From assembly GCF_019550795.1 (NCBI RefSeq), contig NZ_CP080545.1, forward strand, positions 1,631,501 to 1,695,500: a DNA stretch of 64,000 bases, in the 5' to 3' direction. The DNA comes from Paenibacillus sp. sptzw28. Its GTDB lineage: Bacteria > Bacillota > Bacilli > Paenibacillales > Paenibacillaceae. Of the stretch, positions 56,316 through 64,000 are shown piece after piece. The position numbers and the translations under genes are program-made. The notes beneath the pieces are model-generated. The model saw only the letters and a program-made list of their open reading frames with translations, did not search any database and was not told where the DNA came from. Each line of letters begins with the position of its first letter. Positions within the stretch are counted from its first letter, which is position 1.

Positions 56316-56345
56316 ATTATAGGCAGCTTGAGTGCCGCGAAGCAA
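56316..56345 (-). promoter_or_regulatory. Promoter of the two-component operon
   Basis: On the minus strand TTGCTT (56340-56345), an 18-base spacer, then TATAAT (56316-56321). The leader would be only about 15 bases long. Confidence 0.6.
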
Positions 56346-56360
56346 TGACTATGGTCCGCT

Positions 56361-56404
56361 TTCAGCAAACATTCAGCACCTATTCATAACAACTTCAGGA
56401 ACTG
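56361..56404. promoter_or_regulatory. Four phased 11-bp TTCA repeats, likely response regulator box
   Basis: TTCAGCAAACA (56361), TTCAGCACCTA (56372), TTCATAACAAC (56383) and TTCAGGAACTG (56394) follow each other with an exact 11-base period. This is the layout of PhoP/OmpR-type boxes. The array sits 16 bases upstream of the leftward -35 and 80 bases before the glycosyltransferase start, so it could serve both operons. Confidence 0.65.
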
Positions 56405-56484
56405 GGGCCAAAATGTGTACATAGGCAGTCGATGAACGAGCAATCGGGAGTTTAATCGATCTGAAAAAAGAGCAGGAGTGGTGA

Positions 56485-58677
56485 ATGATGAGAAAAGCAA
56501 CAACAAGGCTGCGCGGTGACATTTACTTGGCCCTCATATTACTATTATCGGTTGTTTTGAACGGGTACAACATTTGGACGGATAAATATGCGAACACGTA
56601 CTACACGACCGCCGTCGCAAGCATGCTGCAAAGCTTCCACAATTTCTTCTACGGGTCACTCGATCCAGCCGGCTCAGTGACGGTCGATAAGCCGCCTCTG
56701 ACATTCTGGATTCAGACCGCAAGCGCATATATATTCGGCCTGCACGGTTGGAGCGTAATCCTGCCGCAGGCTTTGGCAGGCGTGGGTTCGGTAGTGCTGG
56801 TTTACCTGCTCCTCAAACCGACATTCGGCTTGGCATCAGCCCGTATCGGCGCTTTAGTGATGGCCTGTATGCCGGTGGCGGTTGCAGTCAGCCGAACCAA
56901 CAATATTGACAGCATGCTGGTTTTCACTCTGCTGCTCGGCGCATGGCTGTTATTCAGGGGAGTCAGAAAAACAAACGTTTGGAGTGTGCTCGGAGGTTTC
57001 GCCATGATCGGTGCCGGGTTCAACATGAAGATGCTCCAGGCTTATATGGTTTTACCTGCATTTTATCTCTTTTATATAATCGCGGCGAGGACGAGCTGGA
57101 AGAAGAAAATTGCCGTTCTTGCTGGAGCTACGGCAGTTATGCTGGTGATTTCGCTGTCCTGGGCGGTAATCGTTGATTCGATCCCGGCCAGTAAGCGCCC
57201 GTATATCGGGAGCAGCCAGACAAACTCGGTATTGGAGCTTGCCTTCGGCTATAACGGGATTGCCCGCCTGACCGGCCAGCAGGGTGGCGGTGGCGGCGGT
57301 GCTCCCGGTACACCCTCTGTTGACGCTGTGACAAATCAGGCGGATGGCGCCTCTAATCCGGGTGTTGGATCTCAAGCGCAGAGCTCCGGTGGAGCACAGA
57401 CTGGGGGCAGTGCCACGGGGACGAACTTTGGGGGCGGAATGGGCCAACCTCCCGGCTTTAACGGCAGCGGCGGCTTTCCCGAAAGGAATGGTATGGGCGG
57501 AATGTTCGGTACGGGCAATCCGGGACCGCTGCGGCTGTTCCAGAGCGAGCTGTCCGGACAAGCAAGCTGGCTGGTTCCGTTAGCGCTGTTTGGCTGCATC
57601 GGATTGTTTGCCGGCCTGCGGAGAAGAAGCATAACGCAAAAGCATAAGGAAACCTTGTTCTGGCTCGCCTGGCTGGTTCCCGTGATGGCATTCTTCAGCG
57701 TAGCAGGATTCTTTCATCAATATTATCTAATTATGCTCGCCCCTCCGCTCGCGGCGCTTGTCGGTGCGGGTTGGATTGAAATGTGGGATTCGTACCGGAA
57801 CCGCTCCGGATTTATATCCTGGCTGCTGCCGGCGGCGGTCTTGGCTACAACTGTATTCGAATGGTATATCCTGCAGCCTTATGGCGCCAAGATTGGAAAC
57901 GGGTGGCCCATTGTTATTGCAACCGCGGGCATGTTGTTGACGCTTCTGTTGATTGGTCTTAAACGCAAGGAACGTACATTTGGTTATGCCGCACAGCTAA
58001 CCAGCCTGCTGCTGCTGTTGGTCGGTCCCCTTTACTGGGCCGCAACGCCGATTACGTACGGTCAGAACAGCATGCTTCCGCAAGCCGGACCAGGCTCGAA
58101 TAACGGCATGGGTAGCGGTCCAAATGCCGTAGCGGCAATGGCAGCAGCTCCAACCGATGGTACAAATACAGTTGCGGACGGAGCAAGCTCCGGAGCAAAC
58201 GGCGGCTCGGCCGCAGCAACCGGCGGGGAAATGCCCACGGGTATGCCCGGCGGAATGCCTGGCGGTATGGGTTCAGGAGGCAGCGTAGACAATAAAACGT
58301 TGTCGTATCTCATTGAACATAACACGGGCGAGGCCTATTTGTTCGCCACCTTCGACTACAATACGGCGGCTCCTTATATCATCGATGCAAGAGAATCCGT
58401 CGTTACGCTTGGAGGCTTTTCGGGCTCCGATCCTGTCTATTCGGTCGCAGAGCTGGAAGCCTTGGTGGCCAGCGGCAAATTGAAATACTTCATGATTTCG
58501 GGTGGAGGCATGGGAGGCGGCCGTGGAGGAAGCTCCGAATTGACGCAATGGATCACCGGGCATGGCACTATTGTTCCCGCCTCGGAATGGCAAACAACTA
58601 CCGGCAGCGGCAATGCATCGACAGCTTCGTTTGGCGGACGGGGCGGAAGCATGACTCTTTATGAAGTGAAATTATAA
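56485..58677 (+). CDS. GT-C fold glycosyltransferase (YkcB/ArnT-like, GT39-type)
   Basis: 730 residues. The N-terminal half has many membrane helices and the family motif VDKPPLTFW after an external acidic loop. It moves a sugar from a polyprenyl-phosphate donor to an acceptor on the outer face of the membrane. Two long Gly/Ser/Asn/Met-rich stretches (about 268-350 and 535-600) interrupt the protein; they sit on predicted external loops, the second before the C-terminal soluble domain (VDNKTLSYLIEHNTGEAYLF). AGGAG lies a few bases before the ATG. First gene of a run with a GT2 enzyme, a GtrA flippase and a nucleotide-sugar synthase. Confidence 0.9.
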   Translation: MMRKATTRLRGDIYLALILLLSVVLNGYNIWTDKYANTYYTTAVASMLQSFHNFFYGSLDPAGSVTVDKPPLTFWIQTASAYIFGLHGWSVILPQALAGVGSVVLVYLLLKPTFGLASARIGALVMACMPVAVAVSRTNNIDSMLVFTLLLGAWLLFRGVRKTNVWSVLGGFAMIGAGFNMKMLQAYMVLPAFYLFYIIAARTSWKKKIAVLAGATAVMLVISLSWAVIVDSIPASKRPYIGSSQTNSVLELAFGYNGIARLTGQQGGGGGGAPGTPSVDAVTNQADGASNPGVGSQAQSSGGAQTGGSATGTNFGGGMGQPPGFNGSGGFPERNGMGGMFGTGNPGPLRLFQSELSGQASWLVPLALFGCIGLFAGLRRRSITQKHKETLFWLAWLVPVMAFFSVAGFFHQYYLIMLAPPLAALVGAGWIEMWDSYRNRSGFISWLLPAAVLATTVFEWYILQPYGAKIGNGWPIVIATAGMLLTLLLIGLKRKERTFGYAAQLTSLLLLLVGPLYWAATPITYGQNSMLPQAGPGSNNGMGSGPNAVAAMAAAPTDGTNTVADGASSGANGGSAAATGGEMPTGMPGGMPGGMGSGGSVDNKTLSYLIEHNTGEAYLFATFDYNTAAPYIIDARESVVTLGGFSGSDPVYSVAELEALVASGKLKYFMISGGGMGGGRGGSSELTQWITGHGTIVPASEWQTTTGSGNASTASFGGRGGSMTLYEVKL

Positions 58678-58763
58678 GCGTATGCTTCCGAAGTGAGTTT
58701 TTAGCTTTCAGAGTTGTATTGTCTTGGGAAGTATCGCAAAAAACTCTTAAGGAGGAATTGAAA

Positions 58764-59744
58764 ATGGCACAGAAGGTGCGTTATTCGGTAATCATCCCGA
58801 TGTATAACGAGGAAGCCGTCATTCAGGAAACTTACAGGCGCCTCAAGAAAGTGATGGGCATGACAGGGCAGACTTACGAACTTCTTTTCGTCAATGACGG
58901 CAGTAAGGACAAATGCGCCGAAATGATGAAGGAATTCAGCTACTGGGACGAAACGGTGAAGGTGATTGACTTCTCGCGGAACTTTGGGCACCAGATTGCG
59001 ATAACGGCTGGAATGGATTATGCCTCGGGCGACGCCGTCATTATTATCGACGCCGATCTACAGGACCCGCCCGAGCTGATTTTACAAATGATCGAGAAGT
59101 GGAAGCAAGGCTTTGAAGTGGTATATGCCAAACGGGTGAAGCGCAGCGGCGAATCCTTGTTCAAGAAGTGGTCGGCAAGCCTGTTCTACCGCGTACTCCG
59201 CGCATCGACCGAAATTTCCATACCTGTCGATACCGGAGATTTCCGCCTCATGGACCGGAAGGTATGCGAGGAGATGAAGCGGCTTCCGGAGAACAACCGT
59301 TTTGTCCGGGGACTGGTCAGTTGGGTCGGTTTCCGCCAAACAGCCATTGAATACGAGCGCGACGAACGCCTGGCGGGAGAAACGAAATACCCCCTCCGTA
59401 GAATGGTAAAGCTGTGCTTGGACGGGATCACCTCTTTCTCTTATAAACCGCTGAAGCTTGCCGGTTATCTGGGCATGGTGCTGTCCGGTGCAGGGTTTGT
59501 CTTTCTGGTGTATGTGCTCTATCTGGCCTTCTTTACCAATGAGACGATTAAAGGATGGCCGTCGCTCATCAGCATCACGCTTATTTTCAACGGATTCGTT
59601 CTGCTGATGCTCGGGGTACTCGGCGAATATATCGGACGCATCTACGATGAAACGAAAGGCCGGCCTTTGTACATCGTTCGTGAATGCCACGGTGTGGAGA
59701 AGAAGGAGAGTCCTTCCATGAGCCGCGCAGTCGGATATGAATAA
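58764..59744 (+). CDS. GT2 polyprenyl-phosphate glycosyltransferase (YkcC/CsbB/GtrB-like)
   Basis: The ATG at 58764 follows AAGGAGG by 8 bases; the frame from 58719 lacks an SD. 326 residues. The GT-A domain (YSVIIPMYNEEAVI, FVNDGSKDKC, IIIDADLQDPPE) is followed by two C-terminal membrane helices (about 235-300). It loads a sugar from a nucleotide donor onto undecaprenyl phosphate on the inner face of the membrane. Its end overlaps the flippase start by 8 bases, which supports coupled synthesis. Confidence 0.93.
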   Translation: MAQKVRYSVIIPMYNEEAVIQETYRRLKKVMGMTGQTYELLFVNDGSKDKCAEMMKEFSYWDETVKVIDFSRNFGHQIAITAGMDYASGDAVIIIDADLQDPPELILQMIEKWKQGFEVVYAKRVKRSGESLFKKWSASLFYRVLRASTEISIPVDTGDFRLMDRKVCEEMKRLPENNRFVRGLVSWVGFRQTAIEYERDERLAGETKYPLRRMVKLCLDGITSFSYKPLKLAGYLGMVLSGAGFVFLVYVLYLAFFTNETIKGWPSLISITLIFNGFVLLMLGVLGEYIGRIYDETKGRPLYIVRECHGVEKKESPSMSRAVGYE

Positions 59745-60141
59745 CCGGTTTATCCAGATGCTCAAGTTCGGTCTTGTCGGAGCAGTCAATACAGCAGTCG
59801 ACCTGATCGTGTTCACCCTATTGACAGCACAAGGCCTCCCGTATCTCGCCGCCCAAATAATCTCGTACAGCTGCGGCGTCCTTAACAGTTACCTACTCAA
59901 CCGGTCCTGGACATTCCGGCATGGCTCGAGCAGGAAGGGCAAAGAGATCATTCGTTTCATCATCGTCAATCTGACGGCTCTGGCTGTTTCCTCGGCGCTT
60001 CTGACATGGCTGTATCGACCGGACGGGAGCGCACTGACGCTCCCGGCAAGCAAGCTCATCGTTACTTGTGCAAGTATGGTAATAAATTATGCGGGGAGCC
60101 GTTATTGGGTATTCGGTTCCCTCGCAAATAACAAGGAGTGA
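59737..60141 (+). CDS. GtrA-family flippase
   Basis: 134 residues, four membrane helices, with the family start FIQMLKFGLVGAVNTAVDLIVF and the motif LNRSWTFR after helix 2. It is believed to flip the undecaprenyl-phosphate sugar to the outside for the GT-C enzyme. Overlaps the previous gene by 8 bases; six bases separate it from the next. Confidence 0.92.
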   Translation: MNNRFIQMLKFGLVGAVNTAVDLIVFTLLTAQGLPYLAAQIISYSCGVLNSYLLNRSWTFRHGSSRKGKEIIRFIIVNLTALAVSSALLTWLYRPDGSALTLPASKLIVTCASMVINYAGSRYWVFGSLANNKE

Positions 60142-60147
60142 ACCAAC

Positions 60148-61074
60148 ATGACGATAAAAAAAGCGGTAATTCCGGCTGCAGGACTCGGTACCCGGTTTCT
60201 GCCCGCCACCAAAGCCCAGCCTAAAGAGATGCTGCCGATCGTCGATAAGCCGGCCATCCAATATATTGTTGAAGAAGCCGTTCAATCCGGAATCGAGAGC
60301 ATCATCATTGTAACCGGCCGCAATAAGAAGTCGATAGAGGATCACTTTGACAAATCCGTTGAGCTGGAGCAGCTTCTGCTGGAGAAAGGAAAGAGGAAGC
60401 TGCTTCAGGAAGTACAGGCCATCAGCGGCGTGGCAGGAATTCATTATATCCGCCAGAAGGAGCCGCTCGGGCTTGGCCATGCGATTCTATGCGCCAGACA
60501 GTTTATCGGTGACGAGCCGTTCGCCGTACTCTTGGGAGACGACATCATGGTATCGGACCCGCCCGCGCTCATGCAGATGATGGACGTATACGAGCAGACC
60601 GGCAAGCAAGTGGTCGGAGTTAAGCCTGTTCCGGACTCGGATGTCCATAAATACGGTATTATTGCTTCTGCAGGCAAACGGGACGGAATCCATAAGGTGA
60701 CCGGCCTTGTAGAAAAGCCTTCCTTCCGCGATGCCCCTTCCAACTTGGCGATTATGGGCCGCTATATATTGGAGCCGTCGATTTTCCCCGTACTTGAGAC
60801 GATCCAGAGAGGCGCCGGAGGAGAATACCAGCTGACGGACGCGATGCATGCAATGTGCGGAAGGGAAGGGATGATGGCCCTGGAGCTTAGAGGGAAGCGA
60901 TACGATATTGGGGACAAAATCGGTTACATTAAGGCCATCATTGAAATCGGCTTGCAGCGGGAGGAGCTGTATCCCGTCCTAATGCCGTATTTGAATGACC
61001 TTGTTTGCCGCGCCGGCGAGAAAGCAGGCATCGATTGGCAGGATGGACTGGAAGCCCATATAACCCTGCAATAA
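60148..61074 (+). CDS. UTP-glucose-1-phosphate uridylyltransferase
   Basis: 308 residues. The nucleotide-binding motif is AGLGTRFLPATKAQPKEMLP, followed by VDKPAIQYIVEEA and the sugar-binding GLVEKP and YDIGDKIGYIKA. It makes UDP-glucose. As the last gene of the glycosylation run it likely supplies the donor for the GT2 enzyme, so the transferred sugar is probably glucose or a UDP-glucose derivative. Equivalent to GtaB/GalU; other copies may exist elsewhere in the genome, so no symbol is given. Confidence 0.93.
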   Translation: MTIKKAVIPAAGLGTRFLPATKAQPKEMLPIVDKPAIQYIVEEAVQSGIESIIIVTGRNKKSIEDHFDKSVELEQLLLEKGKRKLLQEVQAISGVAGIHYIRQKEPLGLGHAILCARQFIGDEPFAVLLGDDIMVSDPPALMQMMDVYEQTGKQVVGVKPVPDSDVHKYGIIASAGKRDGIHKVTGLVEKPSFRDAPSNLAIMGRYILEPSIFPVLETIQRGAGGEYQLTDAMHAMCGREGMMALELRGKRYDIGDKIGYIKAIIEIGLQREELYPVLMPYLNDLVCRAGEKAGIDWQDGLEAHITLQ

Positions 61075-61182
61075 TAATGCTAAAATTTTTCGTTGCCACC
61101 ACAGGGACAACATGCTACCTTTATCTGGGGACCGGTGGAATTCTCAATTCATCAGCCCTGAACAGGACGGGAGGGCACAAGG

Positions 61183-61443
61183 ATGAAACAAACCGCCGAT
61201 TGCAAAGGATGTTCGGAAACCGTCAGGATTTCCCCGGAAAGAATAGCACGATTGGTAGAGATCGCTCTGACCGGCAAAGAGCCTGTACCGGAGGAAGAAT
61301 ATGAACGGCGAATGGGTATATGCCTTAGCTGTCCGGCCCTTCAATATGGTACTACCTGCCGTTACTGCGGCTGCCTCGTTGAAATAAAAACCAAACTTCA
61401 AACCTCCCAATGTCCCTTTCCTTTTGAACCCAAGTGGGGATAA
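61183..61443 (+). CDS. Small cysteine-rich protein (DUF6171-like)
   Basis: 86 residues, ATG after GGGAGGG. Cysteine pairs CKGC (7-10), CLSC, CRYCGC and a last QCPFP suggest one or two zinc or iron-sulfur knuckles. This matches my memory of the DUF6171 family of Bacillota, whose function is unknown. No signal peptide, so cytoplasmic. Confidence 0.7.
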   Translation: MKQTADCKGCSETVRISPERIARLVEIALTGKEPVPEEEYERRMGICLSCPALQYGTTCRYCGCLVEIKTKLQTSQCPFPFEPKWG

Positions 61444-61459
61444 AACACGAATGGAACAC

Positions 61460-61488
61460 TTGTGCGCATTGGAAATAAAAGTTACAAT
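61460..61488 (+). promoter_or_regulatory. Promoter of the holin-like toxin
   Basis: TTGTGC (61460-61465), a 17-base spacer, then TACAAT (61483-61488). The message would start about 50 bases before the toxin ATG. Confidence 0.6.
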
Positions 61489-61544
61489 GATAGCACAATT
61501 GAACCTTGGGTGGGTATGGTTTCCCTTCGAAAGGAGGTGAAGCC

Positions 61545-61640
61545 ATGGAAGTAAAGGATGCTATAACGATCATGTTTCTTTTTGGCATGTTTATAATTGC
61601 TCTCTTAATATACATCAGTAATAACAACAAGAGAAAGTAA
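61545..61640 (+). CDS. Putative holin-like type I toxin (31 residues)
   Basis: A perfect AAAGGAGGTGA lies just before the ATG. The peptide starts MEVKDAITIMFLFGMFIIAL, has one membrane helix and a basic end (NNNKRK). This matches the small putative holin-like toxins of Bacillota (Hol_Tox, related to the TxpA/BsrG-type toxins), which depolarise the membrane and are silenced by an overlapping antisense RNA. The gene has its own promoter and terminator. I could not identify the antisense RNA promoter with confidence. Confidence 0.75.
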   Translation: MEVKDAITIMFLFGMFIIALLIYISNNNKRK

Positions 61641-61685
61641 AAACCCACCCCTAGGTTGGCAACGCCGGAGGTGGGCTTTTGTCTT
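61641..61685 (+). terminator. Terminator of the toxin gene
   Basis: CCCACC (61644-61649) pairs with GGTGGG (61670-61675), with an inner GGC/GCC stem, flanked by A and T runs. In this toxin group the 3' hairpin region usually overlaps the antisense RNA. Confidence 0.75.
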
Positions 61686-61703
61686 TTAAGCCAATTGTAC
61701 GAG

Positions 61704-61733
61704 GCCAAGTGTTCGCTGCACTTGGCTCTTTGT
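61704..61733. terminator. Second hairpin after the toxin gene
   Basis: GCCAAGTG (61704-61711) pairs with CACTTGGC (61719-61726), followed by TCTTTGTT. Could be a back-up terminator or part of an antisense RNA unit. Confidence 0.5.
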
Positions 61734-61802
61734 TAAATAAATCATATCATACTAAGAGCAGCACAGCAATTAGCTGCGGTAGAGGAGATATAAGGGGAAC
61801 TA

Positions 61803-62543
61803 ATGGACACATATCAAATCGTTGGAATTGCTATTATTGTTATCATCATGGCAGGGTTTGTGCAAGGCGTGACCAGCTTCGGATTTGCTTTGATCTCCAT
61901 GCCCTTATTAACCCAATTCATTCCATTGCAGCAGGTTGTACCGATCGTTGTTGTACTGAGCTTACTTACAAACATTGCCGTTATGATTAACGCCAGAAAG
62001 TATGTTGATTTGAAGAAGATCTGGATATTGATAATTTCCAGCATTGCAGCCGCTCCGGCAGGGACTTATCTGCTGTTATATGTCGACGCGAATATTCTGA
62101 AAATGTTTACCGGAGTATTGATTGTTCTGTTTGCGCTGGCGCTCATAATAGGGTTCTCAGTTCCGGTTCGAAACGAGAAAGCCGCCTTTATTCCGGTCGG
62201 TCTCACCAGCGGCTTGCTTAACGGCAGCATCTCTATGAGCGGGCCGCCTGTAGCCTTATTTCTTTCCAACCAAGGAGCGGATAAACAAACCTTTCGTGCG
62301 AATATCACCGCTTACGGTATTATTCTGAATATCATTACCGTATGCACCTATATTTTCACCGGACTGCTAAATACGCAGGTCGTTACATACATATCCTGGA
62401 TGATCCCGGCGATGGTGGTTGGGGTTTTGTTAGGGATTTGGGCGGTGAAGCGGATTAACGAAGTCACCTTCAAAAGAATGGCTTTATGGCTGATTATAAT
62501 ATCCGGAATATGGACGATCTTGGCCGGAGCAAATATCGTATAG
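61803..62543 (+). CDS. TauE/SafE-family membrane transporter
   Basis: 246 residues, about seven to eight hydrophobic helices, with the family opening GFVQGVTSFGFALISMPLL and the half-repeat SGLLNGSISMSGPPVALFLSNQG. Family members export or import sulfite, sulfoacetate and other organic anions. AGAGGAG and AGGGGA precede the ATG. Substrate not predictable. 16 bases separate it from the next gene, so the two may form an operon. Confidence 0.88.
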   Translation: MDTYQIVGIAIIVIIMAGFVQGVTSFGFALISMPLLTQFIPLQQVVPIVVVLSLLTNIAVMINARKYVDLKKIWILIISSIAAAPAGTYLLLYVDANILKMFTGVLIVLFALALIIGFSVPVRNEKAAFIPVGLTSGLLNGSISMSGPPVALFLSNQGADKQTFRANITAYGIILNIITVCTYIFTGLLNTQVVTYISWMIPAMVVGVLLGIWAVKRINEVTFKRMALWLIIISGIWTILAGANIV

Positions 62544-62559
62544 AAGGAGACCAGAGACA

Positions 62560-63087
62560 ATGGATCAAGTACGTTTTCCAATCGGACTTTTTACTCATGA
62601 AGGAGACATCACACAGGAACAGCTTCGGCAATGGGTGGCGGAAATCGGGTCGATGCCGGGAAGGCTCCGTGAAGCGGTGGATGGACTGACGGACGAGCAG
62701 CTTGATACACCGTATCGTCAGGGCGGCTGGACCGTGCGGCAAGTGGTTCATCATTTGGCGGACAGCCATTTGAACAGCTATACCCGGTTCAAGCTGGCTC
62801 TTACTGAGGAAGAACCGACAATCAAGCCCTATTATGAGGATCGTTGGGCCGAACTGGCCGATGGCAGGACCGCTCCAATCGAGCTATCGCTTACACTTCT
62901 GGATGCGCTGCACAGCCGGTGGTTGATCCTGCTTCGATCTTTGCAGCGGGAGCAGCTGTCGCATTCCTTCATTCATCCGGAATCAGGCGGCAGTATCCGT
63001 CTTGACTGGAATATCGGTAACTATGCGTGGCACGGTAACCATCATATCGCCCACATTACACGGCTGATTGACCGGATGGGCTGGTAG
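62560..63087 (+). CDS. DinB-like metal-dependent protein (YfiT/BstA-type bacillithiol transferase)
   Basis: 175 residues, four-helix DinB fold. Metal ligands are expected from the His of QVVHHLADSH and the two His of WHGNHHIAHI. The opening FPIGLFTHEGDITQEQL is typical of the YfiT/BstA group, which transfers bacillithiol to electrophiles in Bacillota. AAGGAGA lies before the ATG. Cytoplasmic. Confidence 0.88.
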   Translation: MDQVRFPIGLFTHEGDITQEQLRQWVAEIGSMPGRLREAVDGLTDEQLDTPYRQGGWTVRQVVHHLADSHLNSYTRFKLALTEEEPTIKPYYEDRWAELADGRTAPIELSLTLLDALHSRWLILLRSLQREQLSHSFIHPESGGSIRLDWNIGNYAWHGNHHIAHITRLIDRMGW

Positions 63088-63176
63088 CTTCGTCTAAGAT
63101 TTCTCCATGAATGACAGCGCTTAACTTGCCGAATAGTCCTGAGAGAACTTAATTCTAATGTCGGGAGGGATTGGTA

Positions 63177-64000
63177 TTGAAAAGGCTTCATTTACTTAGC
63201 AACGGCCATTTGGATCCGGTATGGCAGTGGGAGTGGGAGGAAGGGGCGGCGGCCGCGGTGTCGACTTTTCGCGCAGCGGCGGATTTTTGCGAGGAATTTG
63301 AAGGTTATGTGTTTAATCACAACGAGGTGATTTTGTACAAATGGGTCGAGGAATACGAGCCCGCCTTGTTTGAACGAATCCGAAAGCTGGTCCAGCAGGG
63401 AAAGTGGCATATCATGGGAGGCTGGTACCTGCAGCCGGATTGCAATATGCTCTCAGGCGAATCGTTCGTCCGGCAAATTTTGCTCGGGAAAGCTTATTTC
63501 CGGGAAAAGTTCGGGGCTGAGCCTGCGACCGCGATCAATTTTGACTCATTTGGTCATACGCGGGGTCTGGTGCAAATATTGCAGCAGGCGGGATACGATT
63601 CGTACATTTTTATGCGTCCGGATGAATTCGATGCGCTGCCGGGGCAGGATTTTATTTGGTGCGGCTTCAATGGAAGCGAAGTGATGGCGCACAAAATCAA
63701 AGGCGGCTACAATACGCTGCTCGGCAAGGCGCATGAGAAAATCGAACAGTGGCTGGAGTCGAATCCGGATGAGGAGACGGGGCTTATTCTTTGGGGAGTC
63801 GGCAATCACGGAGGCGGCCCATCCCGCATCGATCTTACGCGGATCGGTGAACTGATGGCGAAGTCCGAATCGTTTGAAATTGTTCACTCTACTCCTGAAC
63901 AGTATTTTCAGGAATTGAAGCAGGTCAAGACGCTCCCCCGCTACGAAGGTGATCTGAATCCGCGTTTTGTTGGCTGCTATACCTCGATGATCAGGATCAA
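63177..64000 (+). CDS. GH38 alpha-mannosidase, 3' truncated by the window
   Basis: A TTG at 63177 is preceded by GGGAGGG 7 bases upstream. The visible 274 residues open MKRLHLLSNGHLDPVWQWEW, with the zinc pair His11 and Asp13. The nucleophile is Asp123 in NFDSFGH. The rest, including ILWGVGNHGGGPSR, fits the alpha/beta barrel start of GH38. The enzyme removes alpha-mannosyl residues, probably inside the cell since no signal peptide is present. The frame runs past base 64000. Confidence 0.9.
   Translation, partial: MKRLHLLSNGHLDPVWQWEWEEGAAAAVSTFRAAADFCEEFEGYVFNHNEVILYKWVEEYEPALFERIRKLVQQGKWHIMGGWYLQPDCNMLSGESFVRQILLGKAYFREKFGAEPATAINFDSFGHTRGLVQILQQAGYDSYIFMRPDEFDALPGQDFIWCGFNGSEVMAHKIKGGYNTLLGKAHEKIEQWLESNPDEETGLILWGVGNHGGGPSRIDLTRIGELMAKSESFEIVHSTPEQYFQELKQVKTLPRYEGDLNPRFVGCYTSMIRI

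Noticed and set aside
1..64000. CRISPR arrays, tRNA or rRNA genes, insertion sequences, prophage
   Set aside because: No regularly spaced short repeats, cloverleaf sequences, transposase or phage structural genes were recognised. Repeats present are protein-module repeats, the RpiR sites and the 11-bp array.

Overview
The window looks like chromosome of a spore-forming, Paenibacillus-like member of the Bacillota. Three things point there: a complete gerA-type spore germination operon, Gram-positive start signals (AGGAGG-type ribosome binding sites with many GTG/TTG starts), and giant secreted multi-modular polysaccharide enzymes ending in OmpL47-like and FIMAH modules. This is inferred from gene content; no rRNA or marker tree could be used.

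Positions 1-29643 (carbohydrate-degrading island). A 5'-truncated giant secreted protein is followed by a LamG gene fossil, a GH51 arabinofuranosidase and a GH43-type enzyme (overlapping by ATGA), then three giant secreted proteins that each carry an alginate-lyase-superfamily module with different accessory modules. A beta-helix protein with a cysteine-bearing coiled-coil tail and a second, leftward GH51 close the island. The second GH51 is divergent from an AraC regulator, with interlocked promoters. Together they look like a system that lyses a uronic-acid-containing polysaccharide outside the cell and strips arabinofuranose inside it. The polymer is not identified.

Positions 29761-38565. 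AraC regulator, small P-loop kinase, anchored polysaccharide deacetylase, an LplA/LplB/LplC-like sugar ABC importer without its own ATPase, two tiny leftward genes and a cytoplasmic beta-propeller protein.

Positions 38722-46506 (sugar-acid module). A leftward class II aldolase faces rpiR, a YoaD-like 2-hydroxyacid dehydrogenase, a GntP permease and an FGGY kinase. The aldolase/rpiR gap holds several copies of a 15-bp TGTAGT...TTACA-like palindrome. A stand-alone threonine synthase follows, with its own promoter.

Positions 46720-54109. Another secreted FIMAH protein (amidotransferase-like plus OB-fold modules), then the germination operon gerA-gerC-small D protein-gerB.

Positions 54078-61074. 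A leftward histidine kinase/response regulator pair is divergent from a GT-C glycosyltransferase, a GT2 polyprenyl-phosphate glycosyltransferase, a GtrA flippase and a UDP-glucose pyrophosphorylase: a three-component extracytoplasmic glycosylation system. The divergent gap has four perfectly phased 11-bp TTCA repeats, a likely response regulator operator.

Positions 61183-64000. Cysteine-rich small protein, a 31-residue holin-like type I toxin with its own promoter, a TauE/SafE transporter, a BstA/YfiT-type DinB protein and the start of a GH38 alpha-mannosidase cut by the window edge. No rRNA, tRNA, CRISPR, transposase or prophage was recognised.
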